Source: Rhynchopus euleeides
Lineage: Eukaryota; Euglenozoa; Diplonemea; Diplonemida; Diplonemidae
Assembly (NCBI GenBank): GCA_963210315.1
Contig: OY723245.1
Location: forward strand, 1,315,910-1,379,909
Length of the DNA: 64,000 nucleotides
Reading direction: 5' to 3'
The first letter of the stretch is position 1. Every line of letters begins with the position of its first letter. The notes beneath the pieces are model-generated. The model searched no databases, was not told the origin of the DNA, and worked only from the letters and a program-made list of their open reading frames with translations. A program made the position numbers and the translations under genes. Positions 21,201 through 31,694 of the stretch are shown piece by piece.

Positions 21201-21759
21201 GGCGGCGAGCATCGAACTCAACAGCTTCAAGTCAAGGGTGTCGCTCCACCATGGCGCTGCAGGCCCCAACACTACCGTCGGGGAGGTCCCTACCGAGGTG
21301 ATGCAGGGCACAGCTCCGGAGCAGGATGGGGAGAGTTCGCCTGCCAAAGACGTGTCGTGGGTGACGGCGAAGGCGCCGGTGTATGCGCTGGATGACCTTC
21401 AGACTCTCGCTAATCTCCCGGAGCGTGTGCATTTCCTCAAGCTCAGCAACCAGGGGTCGGAGTACGAGGCCCTCCTTGGCGCGAGGAAGCTCTTGGCGGA
21501 GAAGCGGGTCGACGTGATCCACATGACCTTCAACCCCACCTTCCTGCGCCGCAGGGGGAGGTCAGGCGTGCAGCTTCTCCAGCTGCTCTCCAACGCCGGC
21601 TTCAAGCTGCTGCAGGGCGGGAGGCCTGTCAGCGCCCCCGAGTTCCTCTTCTTTGAGGATAAGACAGTTGCGGAGATCAAGAAGGGGGCTCCGCCCCCCT
21701 CCCTCTTTGCGATCAACACCGACACAATATCCGATGAGCATCACTCGCAGTTCCGCTGA
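18249..21759 (+). CDS. FkbM-type methyltransferase with a degenerate N-terminal Rossmann domain (3 exons)
   Basis: Exons are 18249-19649, 20350-20424 and 21151-21759 (about 694 aa), all joining in phase 0 with GT-AG ends (donors GTATGT and GTATGC). Residues ~10-25 are hydrophobic, a likely signal anchor. Residues ~110-330 follow the family that normally reads SQ(N/H)GEDG...EFG..DG...NT and IDIDGNDYW; here SNGEDG is kept, but the acidic cofactor residues are lost (LEFYAESAD, LALATGCYDFW), so this half is probably inactive. The second half has the FkbM signature split over introns: VIEVGGNIGACTLELASR in exon 2, then VTVIEP and a following N in exon 3, the SAM-binding core. Substrate unknown; FkbM enzymes O-methylate sugars or small molecules. 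Intron 2 carries a MITE. The ATG at 18249 is the first in frame after a C/T-rich leader. Confidence 0.8.
19946..20195 (-). CDS. Probable antisense exon of a small membrane protein, inside intron 1 of the methyltransferase
   Basis: On the minus strand this segment encodes a charged helix (ATERERHKYLNDQ) followed by a clear membrane segment (LQLGLAAATVILVAGAV) and HKFNTD. Codons end in G or C as in the other genes here. There is no in-frame ATG, so it should be an internal exon. An acceptor CAG ends at 20196, and a donor GAG/GTGGGG lies at 19945. Just upstream, the frame YAEQKQKKHDFLRR (to 20215) joins it in phase if the 19 bases 20214-20196 (GTAATT...GACAG) are removed. I do not recognise the family. 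It could be a nested gene or chance coding potential. Confidence 0.4.
20581..21046. mobile_element. Tc1/mariner-like MITE in an intron (466 bp)
   Basis: The terminal inverted repeats are CTGGGGGGGG(G)CAAATACAAG at 20581 and the reverse complement ending at 21046. Both sides are flanked by TA (20579-20580 and 21047-21048), as expected for mariner-type insertion. Inside are further copies of the CAAATACAAGAGTAT word in both orientations (20590-20645, 20675-20707, 20910-20946), giving several nested hairpins. It fills most of intron 2 (20425-21150) of the methyltransferase gene without touching the splice sites. Confidence 0.82.
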
Positions 21760-22460
21760 GCGCTGTAGCACTTCGCACCCCCTGATAATCCTTCAGTGAT
21801 GGTGGCAGTGAGTGCCCTCTGTGATTTGATGTTGGAGGTGTGTGTGGGGGAGAGAGGACCTGCATCAGCCAGGCATCTCTGCATTTACAAACCCCTTTAT
21901 TCTCCCCCACCCCCCTCCTCCAGCCGCGTTAACATTCTGCCCTTCTTAGGGCATACGGAGTGGTGTTGTTTCTGCCTACTGTTCTCTCCCCCCCTCCTCA
22001 CCCCCACCCCCAGCCAAAGGGGACACGTTTTGGTCTCAAAGTTGCCCACTGCCCCTGCCATTTCACCCCACTTCGGCTACCGTGGTTGGCCTCCGCCACA
22101 TGGTGCCCTCGGCCCCCGCCCCGATGCTCTGTAACAATGGGAAGGGGGGGGGGGCGATGTGGGATATGGGGAAGATATGCTTAACGGGGGGTTAACAATT
22201 TGGATGCCACTCCCGCTCCCCCGCTTCCCCTTTTGATCACACCTCCATGTGGCTCTGCTGTTGGTGCGTATTTTTTTGTCGGTTTTTGTCGCGAGGCATG
22301 CAAACGCAGGCAGGGTGTTGAGATTTGTGTGATGCTTGAGCAACAAGGAAAAATATGCTGATAATTCCCCTCTATCTGTTCTAGTAATCTGCAGGTCGCC
22401 CTGCCCTGCATCCGACACACACCCGACACAGGGCCCGTGGGGGCTTGAGGCGCCTGCGGA
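21760..22460. other. Intergenic region between methyltransferase and NT-C2 gene
   Basis: The region is C-rich with a poly-G run near 22145. No frame has coding character. It presumably holds the 3' end of the first gene and the promoter and 5' UTR of the next; I see no clear TATA box. Confidence 0.5.
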
Positions 22461-25199
22461 ATGGGCAGGACCGCTTATGTCTTTGAGGGCATCGTGACGC
22501 TCCTCAAGAGCAACTGCTTCGTGCAGGCCCCTGACCACAGCTACGCCCTGTCATGGAAGCGCGGCAGCAACGAGGGCAAGACCCTGAAAACCGAGGCGTC
22601 GGCAAACCATGAGCTGTCGTTCTCCACCGAGCCCATCAAGTTCACCACGAACATCGATGGCGGGAAGGATTCATTCTGGAAGCCGAAGATCCTGACAATA
22701 TACCCTCTGGAGGTGAAGTCGGGGAAGTTCAAGGAGATCGGGAAGGTGGAGATCGACATCACAAAGTTCCTGGAGACTGGGGAGGATGGGTCACACTCCG
22801 GGAACGTGCGGAACTACACGCAGAACTTCAGGCTCGCGGGAGAGCCGGCGCTGGTCCGCATCGACGCTGTGCTCTACGTGCAGGGCCAGCCCATCCCCAC
22901 GCCCAACTTCTACACGCGTGACCGCAGCGGCTCACGCACCATACAGTCGCACTCCCCGCATATGCAGCCCAGCACACCACCTGGGGCACCGCCTCCGGTG
23001 CCAGCGTCGCCTTCTGTATCATCGCATTCGCCCAACGCCGCCAGCGACCCGGAGGCGGTGCGCTTGCGGAGGGAGCTCGACGAGGTGCAGACATCGCTGA
23101 TGCTGCAGCTCTCCGAGGTGCAGGCACAGCTGGAGGAGTCGCGCCGGTTCAACCAGCAGCAGTCCACAGGGCTGGGGCATGAGGATGCGGCCCGTGTGGC
23201 TGCCCTCGTGGAGGAGCTCAAGTCGCAGAAGGCCTCGCTCCTTGCTGAGCTGGAGGCGAAGGACACGGAGCTGCGTGCGATGCGGGAGGAGCTGGAGGCG
23301 ACGCGGATGGAGCTGGCGCAGCTGAAGACGAACATGTCGCCCTCCCCCGGGAACCAGAAGTGGTCGACAGACTTCGGGGATCCCGTCGGGGTTCCGCGCG
23401 ACCCGACGTGGGATGCGGACTTCAACAACGACCTGCCGGCGTCGTCCCCCGTGTTCCCCACGGAGTCGACTATCCCTGAGACAATGGCGAATACCAGCCC
23501 GCCTCCCACCTTCCAGGATCCGAATCAGCAGATGCCGACCTCTACAATAGACGCCTCGGTGCTGGTGGCACCAGAGACGTCAGATGCGGGGTTGTTCCCT
23601 GCCCCGACATCGATGTTGACTTCACTGCCTGCGTCGCCCCCGGCGTCACCGCCATCGCCGCCTGCCACTGCTGTGTCTGTTAATGTTGACGAGTCGCGTG
23701 CCACAGCCTATGCCATGCCAGCGCATATCACGCCGTCTGCCGAGGTGTGGACCAACAGCCCGTTGGAGTCTGACTGGCTCAGGTCATGCAGCGAAGCAAA
23801 CCCTGTGCTCTGTGAGTCGGACTGTGTGAAGCTGGCGCTGTGCTACTCCGACTACCTGACGCCGCTGCAGTTCCCCGACAGCTTCGCTCTCGGGGAGGTG
23901 ACGTTGAGTGCCACAGCAGTCGGTGACGCACCAGTTACCGAAATTGCCTGCAGGTTGGTGAAGGTGTGCCACACAAGTGTCGGGGAGGGGTTGATTTTCA
24001 CTGTTCCGACGTCTGACTTTGTCCTCATGGCCTTGATGTGCAGAATGTGGACCCCGAGTGGTGAGGCTGTGTGTGTTCACTGTCACGCTTTTGGAGCATT
24101 GCAATCACAATGGGTGAGTGCCAAGGCACCCATGTCCCCACAGGGATGTGCTCTCCCCCTCCCGCCCACCCACTCCTATCTGACAGGCGGACCCTTTGGG
24201 GTGCAACGACAGCCAGCAGGATTTTGAAATTACCGATGCGACCAATACTCTGATGCAGAACATGCAGAGTAAAAACTTTGACATTGTCCTGGAGCCGGGG
24301 ATGGTGTCGGAAACAGTGTTTAAGGTGCGACTCCCGCAGCCGTCTATCAACAGACTCCGCTTCGACATGAAGTACAAATACAAAGATGAGTTGAAGACAC
24401 ATTCTGTTATTTTGCCAGTGCATCTGCTGCGTTGGGCAAAGCCATCACCCGAGACAGCACCTGCTGGGGAGGTATGTTTGTGTTTCTACTTACAAGTGCT
24501 TTGAACTTGCTGCCGCTGTGTCCACTATGCCCACTGTCTCAACTCAACTCTCTTATCGTAGGAGGACTTCCGGAACTTGCGGGCACAGCTCAACCACCTG
24601 ACGCCGTGTTCCATAGCGTCGGATCTGGCGCGAGACCCCAACCTAGTCGCCACCATGTTGAAGGAGTATGTCCTTTGGCCTACCAGCGTGCCGGCAGCCT
24701 CATACCCATCCTACCCTTCCGCAGATACCTTGGGTTCAGTGTGGTGACGGGTGCACGCCAGCCGAACAACTCAGTGGTGTTGTTTGCTTACACAACGTTT
24801 GGGCCGCAGCGGGTATGCCACGTGTTGGGGTAGGTGCCGATGATGCTTGTTGTGCCTGCAGCAGTAAATGAGTAGATGCTGCTAGATGATTCCATCTCCT
24901 CGGGAAGGTGGCGGAGCTCTCCCAACATAACTAACGAGAGAGGAGAGGGATCACCGTTGGCACCAATCGGTGATCCCGAGAATGCCGTTCCTGGGTGGGT
25001 TGCTGGGGTGTGGGGTTGCATGCAGGCCGAGTCAACCAGTTTGCCACATACACACCCCTTGGCACAGGTCGCCCTCGCTCTCGCTGTCAACGACACTACA
25101 CATATGATCGATGTTGCCATGTCGGCAGACACCCACGAATTGGCGAAGGCCGTGCGCTACCAAGCCCTCTCTTTCCTGTCACCACAGGTGGCCGCCTAG
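22461..25199 (+). CDS. NT-C2 domain / coiled-coil / AP-2 alpha appendage-like protein (at least 5 exons)
   Basis: Exons as I read them: 22461-24113, 24187-24471, 24562-24665, 24725-24812 and 25068-25199 (about 753 aa). All junctions are in phase; donors are GTGAGT, GTATGT, GTATGT and GTATGC. A further in-frame 90-bp intron at 23954-24043 is possible. Residues ~1-150 resemble the N-terminal C2 domain of EEIG1/EHBP1 proteins (membrane-binding adaptors). Residues ~155-195 are Pro-rich, ~195-297 a strong coiled coil, ~300-425 Ser/Pro-rich and disordered. From ~430 the chain resembles the alpha-adaptin ear: a beta-sandwich, then THSVILPVHLLRWAKP, EDFRNLRAQLNHL, EYLGFSVVTG and a final ELAKAVRYQALSFL helix, matching the appendage platform. 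No adaptin trunk is present. Likely role: endocytic or vesicle adaptor at a membrane. Domain calls are by eye. Confidence 0.8.
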
Positions 25200-27297
25200 G
25201 CTGCTGGACACCCACCAGGCAGCAGGCCTTCATAGCAGGTGAATCTGGGCTGGCGTGGCATACCAATCTGGGCAGGCCGTGCTGGTGATCTCTGGACGGC
25301 ATTGATCCGGCATGTGATGTGTGCAGTGGTGCACAAGACTGCCATGTCATATCACGTTAGGGAGCCTGTTTGGGTTTTGGTGATGACGGGCGTATTCTGT
25401 GGATTCTGGACATCCAGACAGGCTACGTGTGATTTCCTTCCTCCTGTTTCTTTTTGTTGTGCTGCACACGAAACAACCGCGCCGGATATTTCTCTTTCTT
25501 TACGTATGCACCGCTCTGAAACCCCCCCCCTCGTAACAACAACGCGATCCGATTCGGCCACCCTACAATTAAGTTGTGTTTTTCAAACGGAGTCGGAAGT
25601 GATAGAGAGAGTGACGTCCTCCCCCCGCCACGGTGGTGAAACCCTCTGCACCTTTCCCCCGGCGGACCGAGCTTGCTTGCGGCCCACCCCCACCCCCCCC
25701 CCCCTCCCCACCGCCGTATGCAGTCTAACATGGGATGCCCCCGCCATTCGCTCTGCGTACAGAACTGTGCCACTCCTTTGTTGCCCGGATTACTGCCCCT
25801 CTTTTCGGAAGTGAAGCAATTCCCCCATGCCACCCTCTCCCCCCACACTAGCCAATAGGCAGGGCAGGCCTGCAGTGACACGGCACTCTCAAAGGCCTGC
25901 CTATCTTCCCGCCTATGTGGGGAAGGGCCATTTTTTTGGTGGTTGCTCGTGATTTTTCTCACTCTCCTCTCACCCACTCTCTCTGCCCCTCTCATGCTTA
26001 AAGTGTGAGTATCCTCGTGAAAGTATATTTCGCACTCTCTCTCTCTCTCTCTCACCCTGACTGGCATGTTCCGGAGGAGTGTCGTCACATTTATACCACT
26101 TTGCCGTGGGCAATGTTGGGTTCGCGAGGTGGCATGGCATCCAGCGGTGAAAGGATAACCGCAAGAGAACCAAAGGCGGCTGTCAGCATACCACCTTGCC
26201 TGACAGCAGCCCCATGCTCCTGTTCTGTTTGAACCTCTATCGCCTTCAAAGGATTGCAGTATCTCATCGCAGCCCCGAGGGTGGTGTGTGCATGTGTCGA
26301 GTGGCGGGAGCGCCCTCAACCTAAAAGGGTGTGGTACCCCTGCTCCCCCAAGCAAGAACAGGCCCTGCGGCTGTGTGTGCTGGGGCTGAGGTTTGCCTGT
26401 TATATAGAGGGGTGGTGATGCGGAGGTTTGCTGCGTTCACAACAAGACAACTGGAGGCATTCCGGGTTGGTTTGTTGTACCGCGCGTTTTTGCTGCTACC
26501 TTACGACCCGGTGGGTGGGGTAGGGGGTGGGGAGTGGGGAGCGCACATAGCATCGTCAGGTCCTGATGTTCATACCTTCTCCCAGGTGCAGTCTCCCCAG
26601 TGGCGTAGTGCGCTGTGTCATCCCCAGGTGGAGGTTGGTTTTGTGCGTCGCTTTCTGAGGCGACATCCCGGCCATACTAACCCCGCCATAAAATATTCGA
26701 CACCAGGTTACCTCTCGTCTCAAACTACACGCACACTCAGAAAAAAGTGTCTGCCTGCATGTTGTTCAGGGTATTCAAACAGGCCATCTCCTCAAAATAG
26801 AACAGAACATGATGTGACGCAACAGAAACAAAAAAAACTCGCGGTGTTCGTGTTGGATAGTCTTGCTGCAACAGGCGGTGAAGAATTGAACACAAGGCAC
26901 AAAAGGGGGCGATGATTTTTTTGCCAACTGGCAATATCCTACACCCCCCGTGACAGTGACTGGTCCGCACCGGTGGAGCCCTTTATTGGGGTGAGGATGT
27001 CTCCGCCTGGCGTCTGATTTACGTTGTCGCATCTGAAAAGTTAACGAAGGGGGGCACCCCCTCCCCTCTCCGCTCTCGCCGCAACACTTGCAGGTTCTGC
27101 TGCAGCGAGCGCCTGTTGTTGTCTTGTGTGCTGTGATGCCTCTCGTGGTCTGTTCTCCCCCCAACGCCGCACCCGCCAACCCAGGCCCCAGCATATTCCT
27201 TCGCTGGTTTTGCCGACAGAATAGGTGGTGTTTCAGAGTGTATCTGGAAACTGTGCCACACATGTCCCCAACCACAGAATACCGACACAGATTGACA
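25200..27297. other. No gene recognised; intergenic with simple repeats
   Basis: The stretch contains a poly-C/ACCC run near 25685-25710 and a (CT)n tract at about 26034-26052. Frames such as 26331-26915 (+) and 25423-26355 (-) have no recognisable domain, and their codon use differs from the real genes. Bases 27061-27297 may be 5' UTR or an upstream exon of the hydrolase; an in-frame hydrophobic stretch from 27136 could be a leader. Confidence 0.5.
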
Positions 27298-28116
27298 ATG
27301 TGCTGCCCTGCTGGAGCTGTTGGCTACCTTGCATCCGATCACAAGGATGCAGGGAGGAAGGTGAATGTCGGTGGGGTCGATGTCTACGAATCCGGCACGC
27401 AGGGTGAGTCTGTGGTGCTCGTCCTCCCTGACGTGTGGGGGTGGAACAGCGGGCGCTTGCGCGCCATCACCGACACGCTGAGCGAGGAGCACGGCTTCTT
27501 CTTCGCCATCCCCAAGGTGCTCACCCCCTTCGAGGGTGGCACCGACGGTGACGGGCTGCCCCCCGTCTTCGACATGGCAACCCGCAGTTCCGACGCCTTC
27601 AAGTGCGTCAGCACCGAATGGAACCCTGCCAAGGTGATGCCGCTGCTGGAGGCTGTGCTGAAGGGCTACGCAGAGAAGGGCGTGAAGAAGGCTGTTGTGT
27701 ACGGCTTCTGCCTCGGCGGCTGGCTGGGGTTCCACCTGTCCTCCCGTGACACAGCGGTGCCGATTGTGGCCGGTGCCAGTGCACACCCGTCCCTCGTGGC
27801 AGAGGGCATCATTGGCGGGGACCCCGTGTCCCTGGGAGACACGACGAAATGCCCGTGGCTCCTCCACCCTGCAGGGAAGGCTGACGAGGGTGGCGACCCG
27901 GAGTACTACGACAAGGATGGCGACGTCGTCAAGAAGCTGGAGGAGAGGTTCGCAGGCCAGAACGAGACGTTGCGCTTTGAGGATCAGGCGCATGGGTTTG
28001 TCACCCGTGGGTCCATCACGAATGGGACAGCGTGTGGTTCGGGTGAGGCCACAGATGCTGCCATCAAGAAGTCGCTTGGCCTGACTGTGGCGTTCTTCAA
28101 GAAGCACGGCCTGTGA
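27298..28116 (+). CDS. Dienelactone hydrolase family protein
   Basis: This is an alpha/beta hydrolase of the dienelactone hydrolase family; typical members open cyclic dienelactones or act as carboxymethylenebutenolidase-like esterases. From ATG 27298 it has 272 aa, close to the usual 230-260. The N-terminus MCCPAGAVGYL matches the common eukaryotic start of the family, which is why I chose it. The frame is open from 27088, and ATGs at 27136 and 27262 could add a leader. The catalytic triad is visible: Cys138 in GFCLGG (the family's nucleophile in place of Ser), Asp196 in KADEGGDP and His232 in DQAHGF. The C-terminus (AFFKKHGL) is also typical. No intron is needed. Physiological substrate unknown. 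Confidence 0.88.
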   Translation: MCCPAGAVGYLASDHKDAGRKVNVGGVDVYESGTQGESVVLVLPDVWGWNSGRLRAITDTLSEEHGFFFAIPKVLTPFEGGTDGDGLPPVFDMATRSSDAFKCVSTEWNPAKVMPLLEAVLKGYAEKGVKKAVVYGFCLGGWLGFHLSSRDTAVPIVAGASAHPSLVAEGIIGGDPVSLGDTTKCPWLLHPAGKADEGGDPEYYDKDGDVVKKLEERFAGQNETLRFEDQAHGFVTRGSITNGTACGSGEATDAAIKKSLGLTVAFFKKHGL

Positions 28117-29357
28117 GGCCGTGTGCCACCACACCTCCACCACCACCACGCAACACTGCCAGTTGGCTCTCTCTTCTGCTGGGTGTTCATGCAACTCGCC
28201 CCCTTTCTCCGCATCCTATCCGCCCTGCATCGAGGAGGTTCTCCCTCTTCAGTGCCTGGGGTTCTTGTTGCTTTATCTTCCTGTCTTTCCTTTGCCTGAG
28301 TCCTGCTGCGGGCACCTCTCACACAAGGTCCCCATAGAACAGAGATTCCCGAACAACCCTGCCCTCATTGGGGGCACCAGACAACCTGTGCGTGTATCGA
28401 CAGCGTGGCCTTATGTTTGTGATGTGGTGTGAACAAGCCTCCATTGTTGCGAGTGACGTTGGGGAGAAGCAGAAGGCGAGCTGGTGGTCGTGCCCGCCTA
28501 TCCCTTCTGCTGGATGTTCACACAACTCGCCTCTCTTTCTCCGCATCCTGCCCCCTGACCTACGTAGTACGAACTCTGGTGTCAGGGATTCTTGTTGTTT
28601 TATCTTCTTTTGGGGTTTCTTGTTTCGTGTTGTCGAAAACACTTCGCACAATATAGGTTTGGATTTCTTTCGGTCGCTAGTGGTGTTACGCATGAACTGC
28701 ACACAAATGTGTGCACGAACTCCGCAGAACTACGCACAAACTATGCAATTTGGACTTTTTCGGCAACACCGTTGGGATTTTGTTGTTTTGGGTTTTCAGG
28801 GGTTCTTGGTGTTTTGTCTTCTTTTTGCCTGAGTCCTGCTGCGGGCACCAGCCCGAAGATGGGACAAGGCACTCCGTGCATCCACACTCTAGGCTCTATG
28901 CGGCCCAGGAGGCGACCGGGTGCACACACCGCAGACTTCTTCGAGCAGGATCCTCCCCAACCACCCACCCCCCCCCCGTGCCCCCACCCGGCTCCGCTCA
29001 GTTATACGGTTTGTTTATTTGCGTTATCCCCATCATTGAGCATCTCTCAAAACCCCCAGCCCCTTGCCTTTTTTGCCTTCGGTTTGGCACGGCCAATTCA
29101 CCCAACAGCAGACAGCGACAAGGGACAACTGCGGGGGGTGGGGTGGGGGCCGGGTCCCCTGGGCCATGCTGCAACGCCTCAACCCTCCCACACCACACAC
29201 CGCCGCCGCGGAATAAAGGAATGGGCCAGGCCCTCTGACGGGGCCACGCCTTCCTCTCTCTCAGGGATCTCTCTAATTGCTGCAGACATCACCGCCACCA
29301 CCACCACCACGCTAATCCCCACACCGGGGCATGAGCTTGCCTGAGGTGCTGCTGTGA
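28117..29357. other. Intergenic region with an internal imperfect duplication
   Basis: A block around 28165-28325 (CTTCTGCTGG.TGTTCA, CTCCGCATCCT, TTCTTGTTG, TTTGCCTGAGTCCTGCTGCGGGCACC) recurs split over 28495-28625 and 28795-28855. About 170 bp of unrelated sequence lies between the two pieces of the second copy. C-rich runs lie near 28965-29000. Frames here (for example 28592-29344) look non-coding. Confidence 0.6.
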
Positions 29358-30329
29358 ATGGCGACGCCACAGGGTGAGCTGCTGAGGCCACGCCGCCCGG
29401 AGGGGCGGGCCGCGACGCACCGCCCGAGGTACACAGCCCCTGTGGCGGGCACAGCGCGACCGGCAGATCCGGAGCTCAAGAGGCCGTCCTCCTCGACTCA
29501 GTCTGAGTGGGCCCTGGAGACCTGGGATATCAAGGCCAAGCGGCACGCGCAGCAGCAGCAGCAGCAGCAGGGCACCACCCATGGGCAGCAGCATCAGCAG
29601 CGCACAGCCCCGGCCGCCTCAGGGTGGTCGGGTTCTGTGGACCGTTTCTCCTTCTCCTCCAACACAGTGGCGCTGTCGCGGCCAGGTGTGGAAGGCATCC
29701 TCGCTCGCTCTGCCTGCCCCCACCTGCAAGAGAGTGGGGTGGGGGTGGGGGTGGGTGCAGCACAGCCTGACGCCGCCCTGGCGGTTGCTGGTGGGGAGAG
29801 CCGCAGCGGCGGGGTGGGCCCCTCTGCTGTGTTCTATGCTGCGTGTAGCGCGGTGGCGGTGGTGGCGTCGCTGCAGGCAGCCTCGGTGGACAGCGTCAGC
29901 TGTGAGGCTGTGTGTGCCGCCCTGCTTGCGCTGAGTGCTGCGGTGGCAGCGCAGCGGTCTCGGCGTTGCGCAGAGCATGCAGGGCTGCTTCGGAAGCTCC
30001 ATGATGTGCAGGACATTGTGCTGCCTCCTCGCAGCACGCTGCTCGACTCTTTTGTGAGGGAGGATTCTGACACGTCGTCGTCGTCGTCGTCATCAGCAGA
30101 GGACCCCGTGCCTGCTGACATCCTGCCCCGCCCCGCCCCTGTGGCGGTGCCACAGGAAGCGCGTGATCCCCCCCCGCCGCTGCGTTCCCCTGCAGCGGTG
30201 TCCTTCCGGCACGAAGAGATCCAACGCTTCGAACAGGTGTCGCTGCACACCTCCAGCATGTCGGTTCCGGAGGTCGACCCCGTGTGGCGCCGCACAGGGG
30301 GTGCCCAGCCTGTGATGCGCATCGCCTGA
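29358..30329 (+). CDS. Unrecognised protein with two hydrophobic segments
   Basis: The open frame is 323 codons from an ATG, with G/C-rich third positions like neighbouring genes. I do not recognise it. Residues 1-60 are basic and Pro/Arg-rich, ~64-70 is a poly-Gln run encoded by CAG repeats, and ~100-150 is Gly/Ala-rich. Two Ala-rich hydrophobic segments around 156-176 and 181-200 could form a membrane hairpin, followed at once by a basic cluster (QRSRR) that would be cytosolic. A poly-Ser tract (TCG repeats) lies near 238-246 and a Pro-rich region follows. No signal peptide is apparent. It could be a small membrane protein or a low-complexity artefact; the codon pattern favours a gene. Confidence 0.5.
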   Translation: MATPQGELLRPRRPEGRAATHRPRYTAPVAGTARPADPELKRPSSSTQSEWALETWDIKAKRHAQQQQQQQGTTHGQQHQQRTAPAASGWSGSVDRFSFSSNTVALSRPGVEGILARSACPHLQESGVGVGVGAAQPDAALAVAGGESRSGGVGPSAVFYAACSAVAVVASLQAASVDSVSCEAVCAALLALSAAVAAQRSRRCAEHAGLLRKLHDVQDIVLPPRSTLLDSFVREDSDTSSSSSSSAEDPVPADILPRPAPVAVPQEARDPPPPLRSPAAVSFRHEEIQRFEQVSLHTSSMSVPEVDPVWRRTGGAQPVMRIA

Positions 30330-31100
30330 TGCGGGCCGCTGTGGTTGTCATCTCTGTCGCTGTGCCGGGGCCTTGTAACCCTGACGCCGCATTGCGTGGC
30401 AGGGGCACAGGCAGGGCTCAGTGGTCGCAGCAGCGCTTGGGCTTGCAGACATGTGCCGTTGTTGCGCCTTTGTGTATGATATCGTTGCCTGGTTTCTGTT
30501 CCTTGGTTCATGATGTGCAAGAAGGAGGCCCAGGAGGCCCTGTGTGAGGGAACACCCTGTGTCGGGTTGTTTGTTGCCCCGTTCATTTTTCCGACATTCC
30601 AAAATCATACGTATTCTCTGACGTTATGGGACGCCTCAGTGGTGCTTTGCAACCAGTGATCTCGCCTGTACACCCTGTCACCGTGTGGCACACGTGTACA
30701 AGATGACAACGAACCACAAGCGTGGCTTTTCCAAGCCTCACTACAACAGGTTGTGGTGCTGTTGTCTCTTCCTGCTTCCCATGCTGCATGCATGGGAGAG
30801 TGACGGTGCAGTGTCGATGCCAGAAGCAGCCCTCTACCCCTGGTACCTCCTGGTTCCTGAACTATCAATATTTATGAACTGACTCTATTCGCTCTGCCGG
30901 TTCTCTTTTCTCCGTGCACCCCACCACCACACCCAGGTCGAGGAAACCCTCGCACACTGCTTCGCTGCGCTGCACGTCAGCCATTCTAGATCATCCCTGC
31001 GCCTCTGATTGCGTACCACTATCAACACCGTGCAGTGCAGCGACGCACCCTCCGTCCATCCGACGCTTGCCCGCAGCCCCCTTTGCTGAAAAGCGGCATC
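30330..31100. other. Intergenic; no gene seen
   Basis: The sequence is mixed, with short open frames only. It probably contains the 3' UTR of the upstream gene and the promoter of the downstream one. No repeat family was noticed. Confidence 0.5.
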
Positions 31101-31694
31101 ATGTCAATGGACAACGCATGGTCTCTGGAGCTCCCGCCACCCGACATGGAGCGTGTACTGGCACACGTGGAGTCCGAGGTTGAGGGGGACGTTGACGAAG
31201 GCTCATGTGAAGAGGTGAACAGTGTTTGGCACACAGTGCCTGTGGGCACGGGGCCTCCTCTGGCTCTGCCTACGACGACTGCAGACAAGCTGGATAAGAA
31301 GCTGGAGGAGCTCCACATGACCATGCTACAGACGCTGACGGAGAACACAAAGCTGCAGCGTGATATCGGGGAGCTGGGCAGCAAGATGCAGGGGGTCACC
31401 ACACGCACCCGTGCCCGCCGCAGCAGCCAGGCGTCGTCGTCGAAGGCATCCGCCCTCCCCATGACACCAAGCACGCTGTCGCCGTCGCCCAACAGCCTCT
31501 CCCCGCCGCTGTCGCCCATGCGCATCCCCTCGCCGTCATGCGACAGCATGGCATCGGACGACGGCATCGAACGCATGAATCAAGCCTTCCTCTCTCTGTA
31601 CATGGATACGACAGACTCGTCAGACCTGCGCTCTATCGTCACCAAGTACAAAGAGGCGTTTGTCAAGGGCAAGCCCTCTGTGACCGAAGACTGA
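31101..31694 (+). CDS. Unrecognised Ser/Pro-rich coiled-coil protein
   Basis: From ATG 31101 the frame gives 197 aa. The codon use matches the other genes. Residues ~1-45 are acidic, with a short membrane-free start (MSMDNAWSLELPPP). Residues ~62-100 form a heptad-like coiled coil (DKLDKKLEELHMTMLQTL), and ~103-110 are basic (TRTRARR). Residues ~110-155 are Ser/Pro-rich with SP sites suited to phosphorylation. The C-terminal ~45 residues form a compact helical region ending in KYKEAFVKGK. No known family. The frame is open from 31035, so an upstream exon cannot be excluded, but the ATG context is reasonable. Confidence 0.55.
   Translation: MSMDNAWSLELPPPDMERVLAHVESEVEGDVDEGSCEEVNSVWHTVPVGTGPPLALPTTTADKLDKKLEELHMTMLQTLTENTKLQRDIGELGSKMQGVTTRTRARRSSQASSSKASALPMTPSTLSPSPNSLSPPLSPMRIPSPSCDSMASDDGIERMNQAFLSLYMDTTDSSDLRSIVTKYKEAFVKGKPSVTED

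Noticed and set aside
24114..24227. Continuation of the first long frame of the NT-C2 gene to its stop at 24227
   Set aside because: GTGAGT at 24114 joins 24187 in phase and restores appendage-like sequence; reading on gives Pro-rich intron translation.
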